Source: Actinomycetes bacterium (GTDB lineage: Bacteria; Actinomycetota; Actinomycetes; Actinomycetales; Beutenbergiaceae). Taken from it: DNA of 5,050 nucleotides. Numbering within the stretch: the stretch's first letter is position 1; each line of letters starts with the position of its first letter. The translations under genes and the position numbers were made by a program. The stretch lies in contig JAJYRV010000182.1 of NCBI GenBank assembly GCA_021793935.1, forward strand, positions 1-5,050, in the 5' to 3' direction. The notes under the pieces were generated by a model. The model made no database searches, was not told the DNA's origin, and was given only the letters and a program-made list of their open reading frames with translations. Shown one piece after another: positions 1-5,050 of this stretch.

Positions 1-620
1 CCGGCGAAGCGGCGCCAACTGAGGGCGAGCAGGGCAGGGATGACGAATGCCCCTGCCGCGCCGCCGACGAGTTCTAACCCGAGCGAGGACTCGGGGATCC
101 ATGGCACGACGTCCCACACACCGAGCAGATCGGCCGTCGCGAGCCCACCGACCATCGCGACGGCCGCGAGTAAGCCGATGAGGACACTGCGCCAGTACCA
201 CCGCTGCGTGGGCATCCGCCACATCGTTGCCATCGTCACCGCCGCCCACATGAGCCAGGAGCGTACTTTCCCCGTGCCGAGGTGCTCCATCGCCTGTCGG
301 AAGATCCGGTCGGCCTCCACCCGGTCAATGCTCGGGCCCAGATACTCGCCCTCATGCACGAGCCCGTCATGGAGCACCGCGGCGGGGAGGAACACGCCGC
401 TGCGCGGAACGAGCCAGGTGAACACGCTCGGCACGGACGCAAGATCGGTGCGGAATGCCGCGACGTCTGCCGGCACGATGAACGGTTCGGCGTACCCGGG
501 AGCCTCGTAGGAGATCTGGCGCAGCATCGCGAACTCCCGCCCGTCGATGCTCAGCAGTTCCAATCGGACGGCGCCGCCAGTCTCGGCGTCGGCGAACCGC
601 GAGCGCGCTACGGTACCCAC
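1..620 (-). CDS. DUF1353 domain protein with C-terminal membrane helices (3' end outside window)
   Basis: This frame has no ATG near its start. I read it from the GTG at 618-620, one base after the stop of the NIF3-like gene; 206 codons are visible before it leaves the window. Residues about 45-125 match the DUF1353 pattern: a FIVP strand (47-50), the motif RTDLASVPS (57-65), a hydrophobic helix ending in His84-Asp85, and EADRIFRQAM (102-111). After this come a Trp/Met-rich stretch, a predicted membrane helix at about 146-167, a linker with several Trp and Pro, and a second helix at about 184-201. The fused membrane part suggests a domain anchored at the membrane. DUF1353 has no established biochemical function; it occurs in phages and bacterial genomes. 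Domain and frame are supported by the motif order. Alternative later starts are TTG 561-563 or ATG 525-527, but these would cut into the region just before the domain. The stop codon is not visible. Confidence 0.8.
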   Translation of the reverse strand, partial: MGTVARSRFADAETGGAVRLELLSIDGREFAMLRQISYEAPGYAEPFIVPADVAAFRTDLASVPSVFTWLVPRSGVFLPAAVLHDGLVHEGEYLGPSIDRVEADRIFRQAMEHLGTGKVRSWLMWAAVTMATMWRMPTQRWYWRSVLIGLLAAVAMVGGLATADLLGVWDVVPWIPESSLGLELVGGAAGAFVIPALLALSWRRFA

Positions 621-630
621 ATCAGGTGGG
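616..630 (-). promoter_or_regulatory. Stop/start hairpin at the NIF3-DUF1353 junction
   Basis: On the minus strand CCCAC-CTGAT-GTGGG forms a perfect 5-bp stem. The loop holds the TGA stop of the NIF3-like gene (622-624), and the 3' arm begins with the proposed GTG start of the DUF1353 gene (618-620). There is no clear Shine-Dalgarno sequence before the GTG. Inference: a ribosome finishing the upstream gene would open the stem and restart, coupling the two genes. The stem is short and could be chance. Confidence 0.3.
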
Positions 631-1707
631 CGTCCACGAGGCAGTGAAGGAGGTGGAGACAATGGTTTCCACCTCTCCATTCGTCACTGCGGCCACCTCG
701 CGTGCGAGTATGGGCAGGGCGGGCCAGGAAAGCTGCGCGCGGGGCACGTCGATGAGGGCGAGGTTCACCGAGTGCGCGGCATCGAGCAGGTCGGCACTGA
801 TATCAGCGCTCACGAGCACATGTGCCCCGGCCCCTGCCGCTGCGAACACGACCTCTTCGTCCGCTCCCGCGGCAACGGCGAGTCGGCCGAAGTCACCTTC
901 CCCGCCCGTCGTTCGGATCGGCGCGGCGGGAAGTTCCTGACCGAGCCGGTGTGCAAGACCGGCAAGCGTGGTTGCTTGCGGGAGGTCTCCGACCCGGCCC
1001 CGGCCGCTTCTGCCCGGCGCGGGGTGAACGGCGACGAAGGAGAACGCGGGCTCCTCGTAGGGATGGGCGCGGCGCAGCGCCTCGGTGACGGGCGCGATCG
1101 CGCTCAGGGGCACGACCATTTCTAGACGCCGCTCGCTCACCTGCTCGTGTGCGCCCACCTCACCGATCGTCGGGTCAGCGCCCACCTGCGGAGTGAATTC
1201 TCCCATTCCCGTAACGGACCAGGCGCAGCCGGTGTAATCCCCCATCGCCCCCGCCCCGGCCGAGGCGAGGGCCTGCCGCAGGGGCTCCGCGTTCTCCTCA
1301 GGGGTATACGCGATGAGCATCGCGTATTGCGCGCCGGGTTCGGCAATAAGCGGGCGGCACGGGTCGATGCCGAGAAGTTCGGCGATCGCCCGAGAGATGA
1401 GATTGTCAGCCGCGTGGCGAGCGTTGAAGAGAGCTATGTCTGCGCGGATGAGGCGGCGCAGGAGCCGCCCGCGGGCGCCCACGAGCTGGATGCGGTGCGG
1501 GCCGGTGAGGACGACGAGGAGCTCGACTCCCGCGGCGATCGCCTCGTCGACGACGTGGTCGGTGAGGCTCGTTGCAAATAGAATCCGCCGCACCTGTTCG
1601 CCCATGTCTCCGCTGACGAGTCCGATTGCGGCACCTGGTTCTCCCACGTCTCCGGCGGGGGACAGGACGGCGTTGAGTTGCGCTACTGTGCGCTCCAGAT
1701 CCTCCAT
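622..1707 (-). CDS. NIF3-like (DUF34) protein, long form with PII/CutA-like insert, degenerate metal site
   Basis: A 361-residue member of the NIF3/DUF34 family, of the long YqfO-type architecture. The N-terminal lobe (about 1-120) has the family's spacing, including VVDEAIAAGVELLV (52-65) and RLIRADIAL (85-93). The insertion domain (about 124-228) is well preserved: GDYTGC at 156-161, GADPTIGEVG at 176-185 and AHPYEEPAFSF at 214-224. The C-terminal lobe (about 240-350) has DLLDAAHSVNLALID at 306-320. Family members normally bind two metals through a His-His-Pro motif, an Asp, and a GHxxxE motif. Here the first reads LTGPH (67-71), the Asp is kept (Asp101), and the last reads PRAQLS (322-327). 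Four of five ligands are therefore gone, and the WDN motif of the N-terminus is also missing (GEPGAA, 22-27). It is probably a cytosolic, non-metal paralogue. Molecular function is unsettled even for canonical members. The ATG at 1705-1707 is preceded by a candidate promoter rather than a good ribosome site. Confidence 0.88.
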   Translation of the reverse strand: MEDLERTVAQLNAVLSPAGDVGEPGAAIGLVSGDMGEQVRRILFATSLTDHVVDEAIAAGVELLVVLTGPHRIQLVGARGRLLRRLIRADIALFNARHAADNLISRAIAELLGIDPCRPLIAEPGAQYAMLIAYTPEENAEPLRQALASAGAGAMGDYTGCAWSVTGMGEFTPQVGADPTIGEVGAHEQVSERRLEMVVPLSAIAPVTEALRRAHPYEEPAFSFVAVHPAPGRSGRGRVGDLPQATTLAGLAHRLGQELPAAPIRTTGGEGDFGRLAVAAGADEEVVFAAAGAGAHVLVSADISADLLDAAHSVNLALIDVPRAQLSWPALPILAREVAAVTNGEVETIVSTSFTASWTPT

Positions 1708-1710
1708 GCT

Positions 1711-1741
1711 CTGACCCTAGCCACTCGGTCAGACACTGACC
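1711..1741. promoter_or_regulatory. GGTCAG/CTGACC repeat cluster, possible operator
   Basis: A perfect 15-bp inverted repeat, GGTCAG-ACA-CTGACC, lies at 1727-1741, and a third copy of the half-site CTGACC at 1711-1716. The palindrome overlaps the proposed -35 box and spacer, and the third half-site overlaps the -10 box and transcription start. This is where a repressor would block the promoter. No regulator gene is next to it in the window, so the binding protein is unknown. Confidence 0.35.
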
Positions 1742-1742
1742 A
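1714..1742 (-). promoter_or_regulatory. Candidate leaderless promoter of the NIF3-like gene
   Basis: Reading on the minus strand, TGGTCA (1737-1742; 4 of 6 matches to TTGACA) is followed by exactly 17 bp and then TAGGGT (1714-1719), which fits the actinobacterial TANNNT -10 pattern. Six bases separate this box from the ATG at 1705-1707, so transcription would start at the A of the ATG and give a leaderless mRNA, a common arrangement in Actinobacteria. The boxes and spacing are visible; promoter activity is inferred. Confidence 0.4.
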
Positions 1743-1834
1743 GCAATCAGCCCCGCAATCCGTAGGACGCGCAGGTTGGCGCGCTCGCTCCTGCTCCACA
1801 GCGCACCGGGTAATCCTAGGCAGACGCAAACTCG

Positions 1835-1859
1835 ATCGCACTCGTGCACGTGGCGCGAT
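1835..1859 (-). terminator. Weak hairpin between ehuA and the NIF3-like gene
   Basis: On the minus strand ATCGCGC (1853-1859) can pair with GTGCGAT (1835-1841), a 7-bp stem with one G-U pair and an 11-base loop, 45 bases after the ehuA stop. There is no U-run directly after the stem, only a short TTT several bases later, so it is a poor intrinsic terminator. It may still mark the end of the transport operon. Confidence 0.22.
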
Positions 1860-1879
1860 GCAAGAGCGCGATCGGGTTC

Positions 1880-1896
1880 GTCGCAGCGGATACGAC
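1880..1896 (-). terminator. Small hairpin just downstream of ehuA
   Basis: On the minus strand GTCGTA-TCCGC-TGCGAC forms a 6-bp stem with one G-U pair, starting 8 bases after the ehuA stop codon (1905-1907). It lacks a U-tract. It could act with the hairpin at 1835-1859 as an mRNA 3'-end structure, or be chance in GC-rich DNA. Confidence 0.2.
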
Positions 1897-1904
1897 AGGC
1901 GGGC

Positions 1905-2723
1905 TCAGCCGAGCACCGCGGAGAGGAAATCCTTCGTGCGCTGATGATCCGGGTTGGAGAAGATCTTCTCCGGGTGGCCCTCCTCGAGGATCCGACCGCT
2001 ATCGAACATCATCACCCGGTTGGAGACGTCCTTAGCGAACTGCATCTCGTGCGTGACGATGAGCATGGTGATGTCCGTTTCGCGGGCGACGTCGCGGAGG
2101 ATCTCCAGCACCTCCCCCACGATCTCGGGGTCGAGGGCCGAGGTCACCTCATCGAGGAGGAGGATCTCTGGGTCCATCGCCAGCGCCCGGGCGGTCGCGA
2201 CCCGCTGCTGCTGCCCACCGGAGAGTTCGAGTGGGTGAGCGTTCGCCTTGTCCGGCAGACCGACCTTCTCCAGCAGGTCCATCGCCTTATCGGTCGCGTC
2301 CTTCTTCGACATCTTCAGCGCGTGCACGGGAGCCTCGATGAGGTTCTCCATCACGGTCATGTTCGGGAAGAGGTTGAACTGCTGAAACACCATCCCGATG
2401 CGTTTGCGCATCTCGTTCCTGTGCCGCTCCTTGAGTGCCACCCGTCGGCCATTGCGGTTCTCGTGGGTGAGCGGCTGGCCATTGATGTAGATGTAGCCGG
2501 CGTTCGCTTCCTCCAGGGTCATCACGAGGCGCAGGATCGTCGTCTTTCCCGAGCCGGAGGGGCCGATGAGGGTGACCCGGTCACCCTTGTTGACGGAGAA
2601 GTTGAGATCCTTGAGCACCACGTGGTCACCGAAGCGTTTCTCGACGTCTTGAAACAAGATCGCTGCGGAGTTGCTCTCGGGCGCCGCGAACTGCGCGGAC
2701 TGGGGTTCAAGAGGCGTAGACAA
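1905..2723 (-). CDS. ehuA: ABC importer ATP-binding protein, ectoine/amino acid type (EhuA-like)
   Basis: The cytoplasmic ATPase that powers the importer formed with EhuB, EhuC and EhuD. All nucleotide-binding motifs are intact (numbering from the proposed start): Walker A GPSGSGKT at 54-61, the Q-loop glutamine at 114 in MVFQQFNLFP, the signature LSGGQ at 167-171, Walker B LLLDE at 188-192 followed by the D-loop SALD, and the switch His225 in IVTHEM. This is the polar amino acid transporter ATPase pattern. The open frame reaches back to a TTG at 2769-2771, but that start has pyrimidine-rich DNA before it. The TTG at 2721-2723 has GGAAAAG just upstream and gives a 272-residue protein beginning MSTPLEP, overlapping ehuD by 17 bp, so I prefer it. 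A start further inside would remove conserved beta strands. The assignment to Ehu rather than another amino acid system rests on its partner genes, since the ATPase itself is not diagnostic. Confidence 0.88.
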   Translation of the reverse strand: MSTPLEPQSAQFAAPESNSAAILFQDVEKRFGDHVVLKDLNFSVNKGDRVTLIGPSGSGKTTILRLVMTLEEANAGYIYINGQPLTHENRNGRRVALKERHRNEMRKRIGMVFQQFNLFPNMTVMENLIEAPVHALKMSKKDATDKAMDLLEKVGLPDKANAHPLELSGGQQQRVATARALAMDPEILLLDEVTSALDPEIVGEVLEILRDVARETDITMLIVTHEMQFAKDVSNRVMMFDSGRILEEGHPEKIFSNPDHQRTKDFLSAVLG

Positions 2724-3369
2724 GGCGCTTTTCCAATCGAGCGATAAGGAGGGAGGTGGGGTAGGAAGCAAGGAGGAAGATGATTCCTGCCAGCGTGATC
2801 GCTTCCGTGTAGCGGAAGTGCGAACCGCCGTAAGTTTGCGCGGCTCGAACCAGCTCGGTCAGCGAGATGACGAACAGGAACGGGGTGTCCTTGAACATCG
2901 AGATGACGTAGTTCCCGAGCGCCGGAATCGTCGACCGCAGCGCTTGCGGGATGACGACGGCGAACCAGGTACGCGTTGCCGGCATCGATAGTGCAGTGGT
3001 CGCCTCCCACTGCCCCTTGGGCACGGCATCGATTCCTGCCCGATACACCTCGGCCATATAGGTGGCGTAGTGGATGCCGAAGATCGTGATCGCGATCGTC
3101 ATCCGAGAGGTCTCAGTGAACATGTAGTAGGCGAACGCGAGCTGCACGATGATCGGGGTCATCCGCACGAGGTTGACGAAGAACGTCACCAACATCGTGA
3201 TCGGTTTCGGGGCGAGGTAGCGGATGATCGCGATGATCAGGCCGATCACCGCCGCGAGCGCCGAGCCCACGATCGTTACGACGAGGGTGACTTTGAGGAA
3301 TGCGCTGAGCAGGTCCGGAAGGACGTCCCAGACGCGCCACCACTGCCAGAACACATCGTCGTCGGTCAT
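2707..3369 (-). CDS. ehuD: ABC importer permease, ectoine/hydroxyectoine type (EhuD-like)
   Basis: A 220-residue inner-membrane permease of the His/Glu/Gln/Arg family, expected to form the channel with EhuC. Hydrophobic segments lie at about 24-50, 60-84, 92-110, 145-170 and 190-210. The ATPase-contacting EAA loop is at about 107-141 with EVYRAGIDAVPKGQWEA and VVIPQAL. The stretches HYATYMAEVYRAGI (100-113) and NYVISMFKDTPFL (153-165) resemble EhuD. The segment before TM2 reads VRMTP where relatives usually have RGTP, so the glycine is replaced by Met71's neighbourhood (Met70). The ATG at 3367-3369 shares ATGA with the ehuC stop, with AGGCAGG just upstream inside ehuC, so the two permeases are translationally coupled and probably made in equal amounts. 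Family assignment is firm; the ectoine substrate is inferred from the gene set. Confidence 0.87.
   Translation of the reverse strand: MTDDDVFWQWWRVWDVLPDLLSAFLKVTLVVTIVGSALAAVIGLIIAIIRYLAPKPITMLVTFFVNLVRMTPIIVQLAFAYYMFTETSRMTIAITIFGIHYATYMAEVYRAGIDAVPKGQWEATTALSMPATRTWFAVVIPQALRSTIPALGNYVISMFKDTPFLFVISLTELVRAAQTYGGSHFRYTEAITLAGIIFLLASYPTSLLIARLEKRLVYAS
2728..2734 (-). promoter_or_regulatory. Ribosome binding site choosing the ehuA TTG start
   Basis: GGAAAAG on the minus strand lies 4 bases before the TTG at 2721-2723 and inside the last codons of ehuD. The competing TTG at 2769-2771 follows CTTCCTCC, which cannot pair with the 16S anti-Shine-Dalgarno sequence. This is the reason for the shorter ehuA call and implies coupling to ehuD translation. 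Confidence 0.5.
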
Positions 3370-4094
3370 GCCACACCTGCCTCTCGAGAGGTCCCGACCT
3401 TCTTGAAGCTGAGGAGATCCTTGAGGGACTGGCCTTGGCCGAGACGGTGTTTGGCGCGAACTTCAAGAGCGTTCATAACTAGCGTGAGAACGTAGGCGAT
3501 ACCGAAGTACAGCAGCAGTCCGACGGTGTAGGAGAAGAAGGTACCGGCGCTGATCCGGAGCTTATCCGTCGCCCACATGAGGTCGTTCATGCCGATGAAG
3601 AAGACCGCCGCGGTTCCCTTGAGGAGTTGGATGAGAAGGTTCGCCAGCGACGGCAACATCAATGCCCATGCTTGGGGAAAGATCACTCGGAAGATGCGCT
3701 TGTACCGGCCTAGGCTCAGCGCCTGGGTCGCTTCCCACTGGCCCGTCGGCACCGAGTTGATCGATCCGCGCACGACTTCGGCGGCGTAGGCACCATAGTT
3801 GAATCCGAGCGCGAGTATCCCCACGAGCATGGAATCGAGTTTGATGTCGAGCAGGATGGGAAGGACGTAATACGCCCAAAACAGCTGCACGACGAGGGAG
3901 GTCCCTCGGAAGAACTCGATGATGAACCGGGCGGTTCCCCTGATGAGGATGTTCTTCATCCGGGCGAGCAGGCCCAGGATGATGGCGAGTACAAGGGCGA
4001 GAAGCGCGCCGCCCAACGTGAGCTTCATGGTGATCATGAAGCCACTGGTGATGTTGGGCAGCGCCGCTTCTAACGCGTCGAGTTTGTCTTGCAT
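3366..4094 (-). CDS. ehuC: ABC importer permease, ectoine/hydroxyectoine type (EhuC-like)
   Basis: A 242-residue inner-membrane permease, partner of EhuD. Membrane segments are at about 17-43, 66-83, 88-108, 145-170 and 186-210. The sequence around IEFFRGTSLVVQLFWAYYVLP (59-79) is close to what I recognise in EhuC proteins, and the EAA loop is at about 106-141 (EVVRGSINSVPTGQWEA, then VIFPQAW). The C-terminus after residue 211 is a basic cytoplasmic tail of some 30 residues (KHRLGQGQ, SFKKVGTSRE), slightly longer than is typical of the EhuD partner. The ATG at 4092-4094 lies 21 bp after the ehuB stop and has no recognisable Shine-Dalgarno sequence, so translation may depend on ribosomes arriving from ehuB. 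This could hold permease output below that of the receptor, which is needed in excess. Confidence 0.87.
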   Translation of the reverse strand: MQDKLDALEAALPNITSGFMITMKLTLGGALLALVLAIILGLLARMKNILIRGTARFIIEFFRGTSLVVQLFWAYYVLPILLDIKLDSMLVGILALGFNYGAYAAEVVRGSINSVPTGQWEATQALSLGRYKRIFRVIFPQAWALMLPSLANLLIQLLKGTAAVFFIGMNDLMWATDKLRISAGTFFSYTVGLLLYFGIAYVLTLVMNALEVRAKHRLGQGQSLKDLLSFKKVGTSREAGVA

Positions 4095-4115
4095 GAGACT
4101 AGGAAACTGGTGATC

Positions 4116-5021
4116 TTACTCAGTGCAGAGTTCCTCAGTGGTGAGGTCTTCAGGAGGAAGGTTTTCCTCGGTGAAGCCATAGTCGCCGACAATTTCCATG
4201 TACTTGTCGACGTCACCGGTGATCTTGGCGAGCTCTTCGTTGTAGGCATCGAGGAGCTCGGTGTCTTCCTTGCGGAACACCGTTGAACCGGCACCCACGT
4301 CGGGCTCGCCGTCAATGACGGCCTGGAATGCTTCCGTCGTCTCCACGCCGGAATCCGGGTTGTTGTCGACCATCCAGTTGAGCGAGATCGCGGTCATCGC
4401 GAACGCGTCCGCGCGGCCGCTGGCGACGACGTCCATTCCGTCTTGAGCGTTGTCCACCTTGGTGGTGTCATCGATGCCCAAGGAGTCGGCGTAGCCGTCT
4501 TCGATTCCGCCGGCGAGGACGGCGAGGTGTACGTCATCCCCGGCCTGCACCACGGAGTCGAGGTCGGAAAGGTTCTTCGGGTTGCCTTCAGGAACCATCA
4601 GCGTGGTGGTGTACATGATCTCCGGGTCCGAGAACGCCGCTTCTGCGCACCGTTCCGGAAGAATCGACATTCCGGCACTGACCGCATCGTAGCGCTCCGC
4701 GTTGAGGCCTGGAATCAAGGCGTTCCAATCGACCTCGACCACCTCGACCTCGTCGACGCCCAGGTTGCCGAAGATCTCTCGGTGCATGTCCACGGTCGCG
4801 CCCGTGCCTTCGCCGTCTTCGATCCAGGAGTAGGGGCGTTCTTCAGCAACTGCGAGAACGACCTTGCCTTCTTCTTGGATTCGCTCGAGGGTGTTCATTC
4901 CCTCGTCGGCACCGGTATCACCGTTGCCGCCACCTTCACCCCCGGAATCACCACAGGCGGTCATGAGTCCGAGCGCGAGCGCGGCCGCCGCCGCGAGACT
5001 TGCTTTGCGTCGCATAGTCAT
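4116..5021 (-). CDS. ehuB: ABC importer substrate-binding lipoprotein, ectoine/hydroxyectoine type (EhuB-like)
   Basis: The 301-residue solute receptor of the importer. It begins with MTMRRK, a hydrophobic Ala/Leu stretch (8-19) and a lipobox LMTAC with Cys23 as the lipidated residue, so it is anchored to the outer face of the membrane. A flexible acidic Gly-rich linker follows (24-42). The mature part (about 45-290) is an SBP_bac_3 type II binding protein: EERPYSW (60-66), LIPGLNAERYDAVSAGM (102-118), PERC (122-125), EGNPKNLSDL (145-154) and a late IVGDYGFTEENL (277-288). These landmarks follow EhuB. By alignment to the Sinorhizobium EhuB site as I remember it, Glu61, Tyr64, Trp99 and Arg124 sit at ligand positions, while a third aromatic cage position is Ser119. 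The protein is strongly acidic. The ATG at 5019-5021 has a good ribosome site; a second ATG two codons later is possible. It could be an amino acid receptor instead. Confidence 0.87.
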   Translation of the reverse strand: MTMRRKASLAAAAALALGLMTACGDSGGEGGGNGDTGADEGMNTLERIQEEGKVVLAVAEERPYSWIEDGEGTGATVDMHREIFGNLGVDEVEVVEVDWNALIPGLNAERYDAVSAGMSILPERCAEAAFSDPEIMYTTTLMVPEGNPKNLSDLDSVVQAGDDVHLAVLAGGIEDGYADSLGIDDTTKVDNAQDGMDVVASGRADAFAMTAISLNWMVDNNPDSGVETTEAFQAVIDGEPDVGAGSTVFRKEDTELLDAYNEELAKITGDVDKYMEIVGDYGFTEENLPPEDLTTEELCTE

Positions 5022-5026
5022 TGTGT

Positions 5027-5034
5027 TCCTCTCT
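5027..5034 (-). promoter_or_regulatory. Strong ribosome binding site of ehuB
   Basis: AGAGAGGA on the minus strand ends 5 bases before the ATG at 5019-5021. It is the best Shine-Dalgarno sequence in the window, which fits high production of the receptor and supports the first of two closely spaced ATGs. Only 29 bases upstream of ehuB are visible, so the operon promoter lies outside the window. Confidence 0.65.
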
Positions 5035-5050
5035 AGGTTGCTTCACGGAA

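Noticed and set aside
236..442. A 68-codon minus-strand ATG-started frame inside the DUF1353 region
   Set aside because: It is the neighbouring frame of the DUF1353 gene; the true frame carries the ordered DUF1353 motifs and membrane helices.
40..1125. Overlapping plus-strand open frames of 104-192 codons over the DUF1353 and NIF3-like genes
   Set aside because: Their translations are low-complexity Arg/Ala/Ser/Gly-rich, and the minus strand gives clear family matches over the same bases.
1406..1849. A 147-codon minus-strand frame spanning the ehuA/NIF3 gap
   Set aside because: Mostly out-of-frame overlap with the NIF3-like gene and very Arg/Pro/Ser-rich; the NIF3 frame explains the sequence better.
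1842..1852. The self-complementary CGTGCACG in the ehuA-NIF3 gap as an operator
   Set aside because: It is only 8 bp, single copy, about 100 bp from the candidate promoter, and lies in the loop of a possible hairpin; nothing else supports a regulatory role.
1776..2747. A 323-codon open frame on the plus strand across ehuA
   Set aside because: It is antisense to a protein with complete ABC ATPase motifs, its translation is rich in His/Arg/Glu without any recognisable domain, and such mirror frames are expected in GC-rich DNA.
4443..5036. A 197-codon plus-strand open frame opposite ehuB
   Set aside because: Antisense to a complete lipoprotein receptor with signal peptide and ribosome site; no domain recognisable in the antisense product.
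1..5050. CRISPR arrays, tRNA or rRNA genes, insertion sequences, phage structural genes
   Set aside because: No regularly spaced repeats, cloverleaf-type sequences, transposase motifs or terminal inverted repeats were seen on either strand.

Overview
This 5,050-bp window is GC-rich and every gene I can support lies on the minus strand, so biologically it reads from the right-hand end to the left. The GC-loaded third codon positions, the long antisense open frames that such composition creates, the lipoprotein-type solute receptor, and the resemblance of the permeases and the NIF3-like protein to actinobacterial forms point to a high-GC Gram-positive bacterium (Actinomycetota). The acidic receptor and the ectoine-type importer would suit a salt-tolerant lineage. 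The genus cannot be read from the sequence.

Right half (about 1905-5021): a compact four-gene ABC importer operon in the order ehuB (lipoprotein receptor) - ehuC (permease) - ehuD (permease) - ehuA (ATPase). It belongs to the polar amino acid transporter family, and the closest recognisable subfamily is the ectoine/hydroxyectoine uptake system Ehu. Spacing is tight: 21 bp between ehuB and ehuC, an ATGA overlap between ehuC and ehuD, and a TTG start of ehuA inside the 3' end of ehuD. Substrate is bound outside the membrane by EhuB, passed through the EhuC/EhuD channel, and driven by EhuA. No ectoine catabolic genes (eut/doe) lie in the window, so uptake for osmoprotection is the more natural reading. 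One of the three aromatic cage positions expected for ectoine binding appears to be serine, so the exact substrate is open.

Middle (1708-1904): a 197-bp gap with two small hairpins downstream of ehuA. Next to the following gene there is a candidate promoter whose -10 box sits where transcription would start at the A of the ATG (leaderless), overlapped by a perfect GGTCAG/CTGACC inverted repeat.

Left part (1-1707): a long-form NIF3/DUF34 family protein that keeps the fold and the complete PII/CutA-like insertion domain but has lost four of the five metal ligands of the family's dinuclear centre. Immediately downstream, one base after its stop, begins a GTG-started DUF1353 protein with C-terminal membrane helices, which runs off the left edge. 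Its start codon sits in a small hairpin with the upstream stop codon in the loop, which suggests translational coupling. The metal-less NIF3 paralogue paired with a membrane-anchored DUF1353 protein is the least familiar part of the window.
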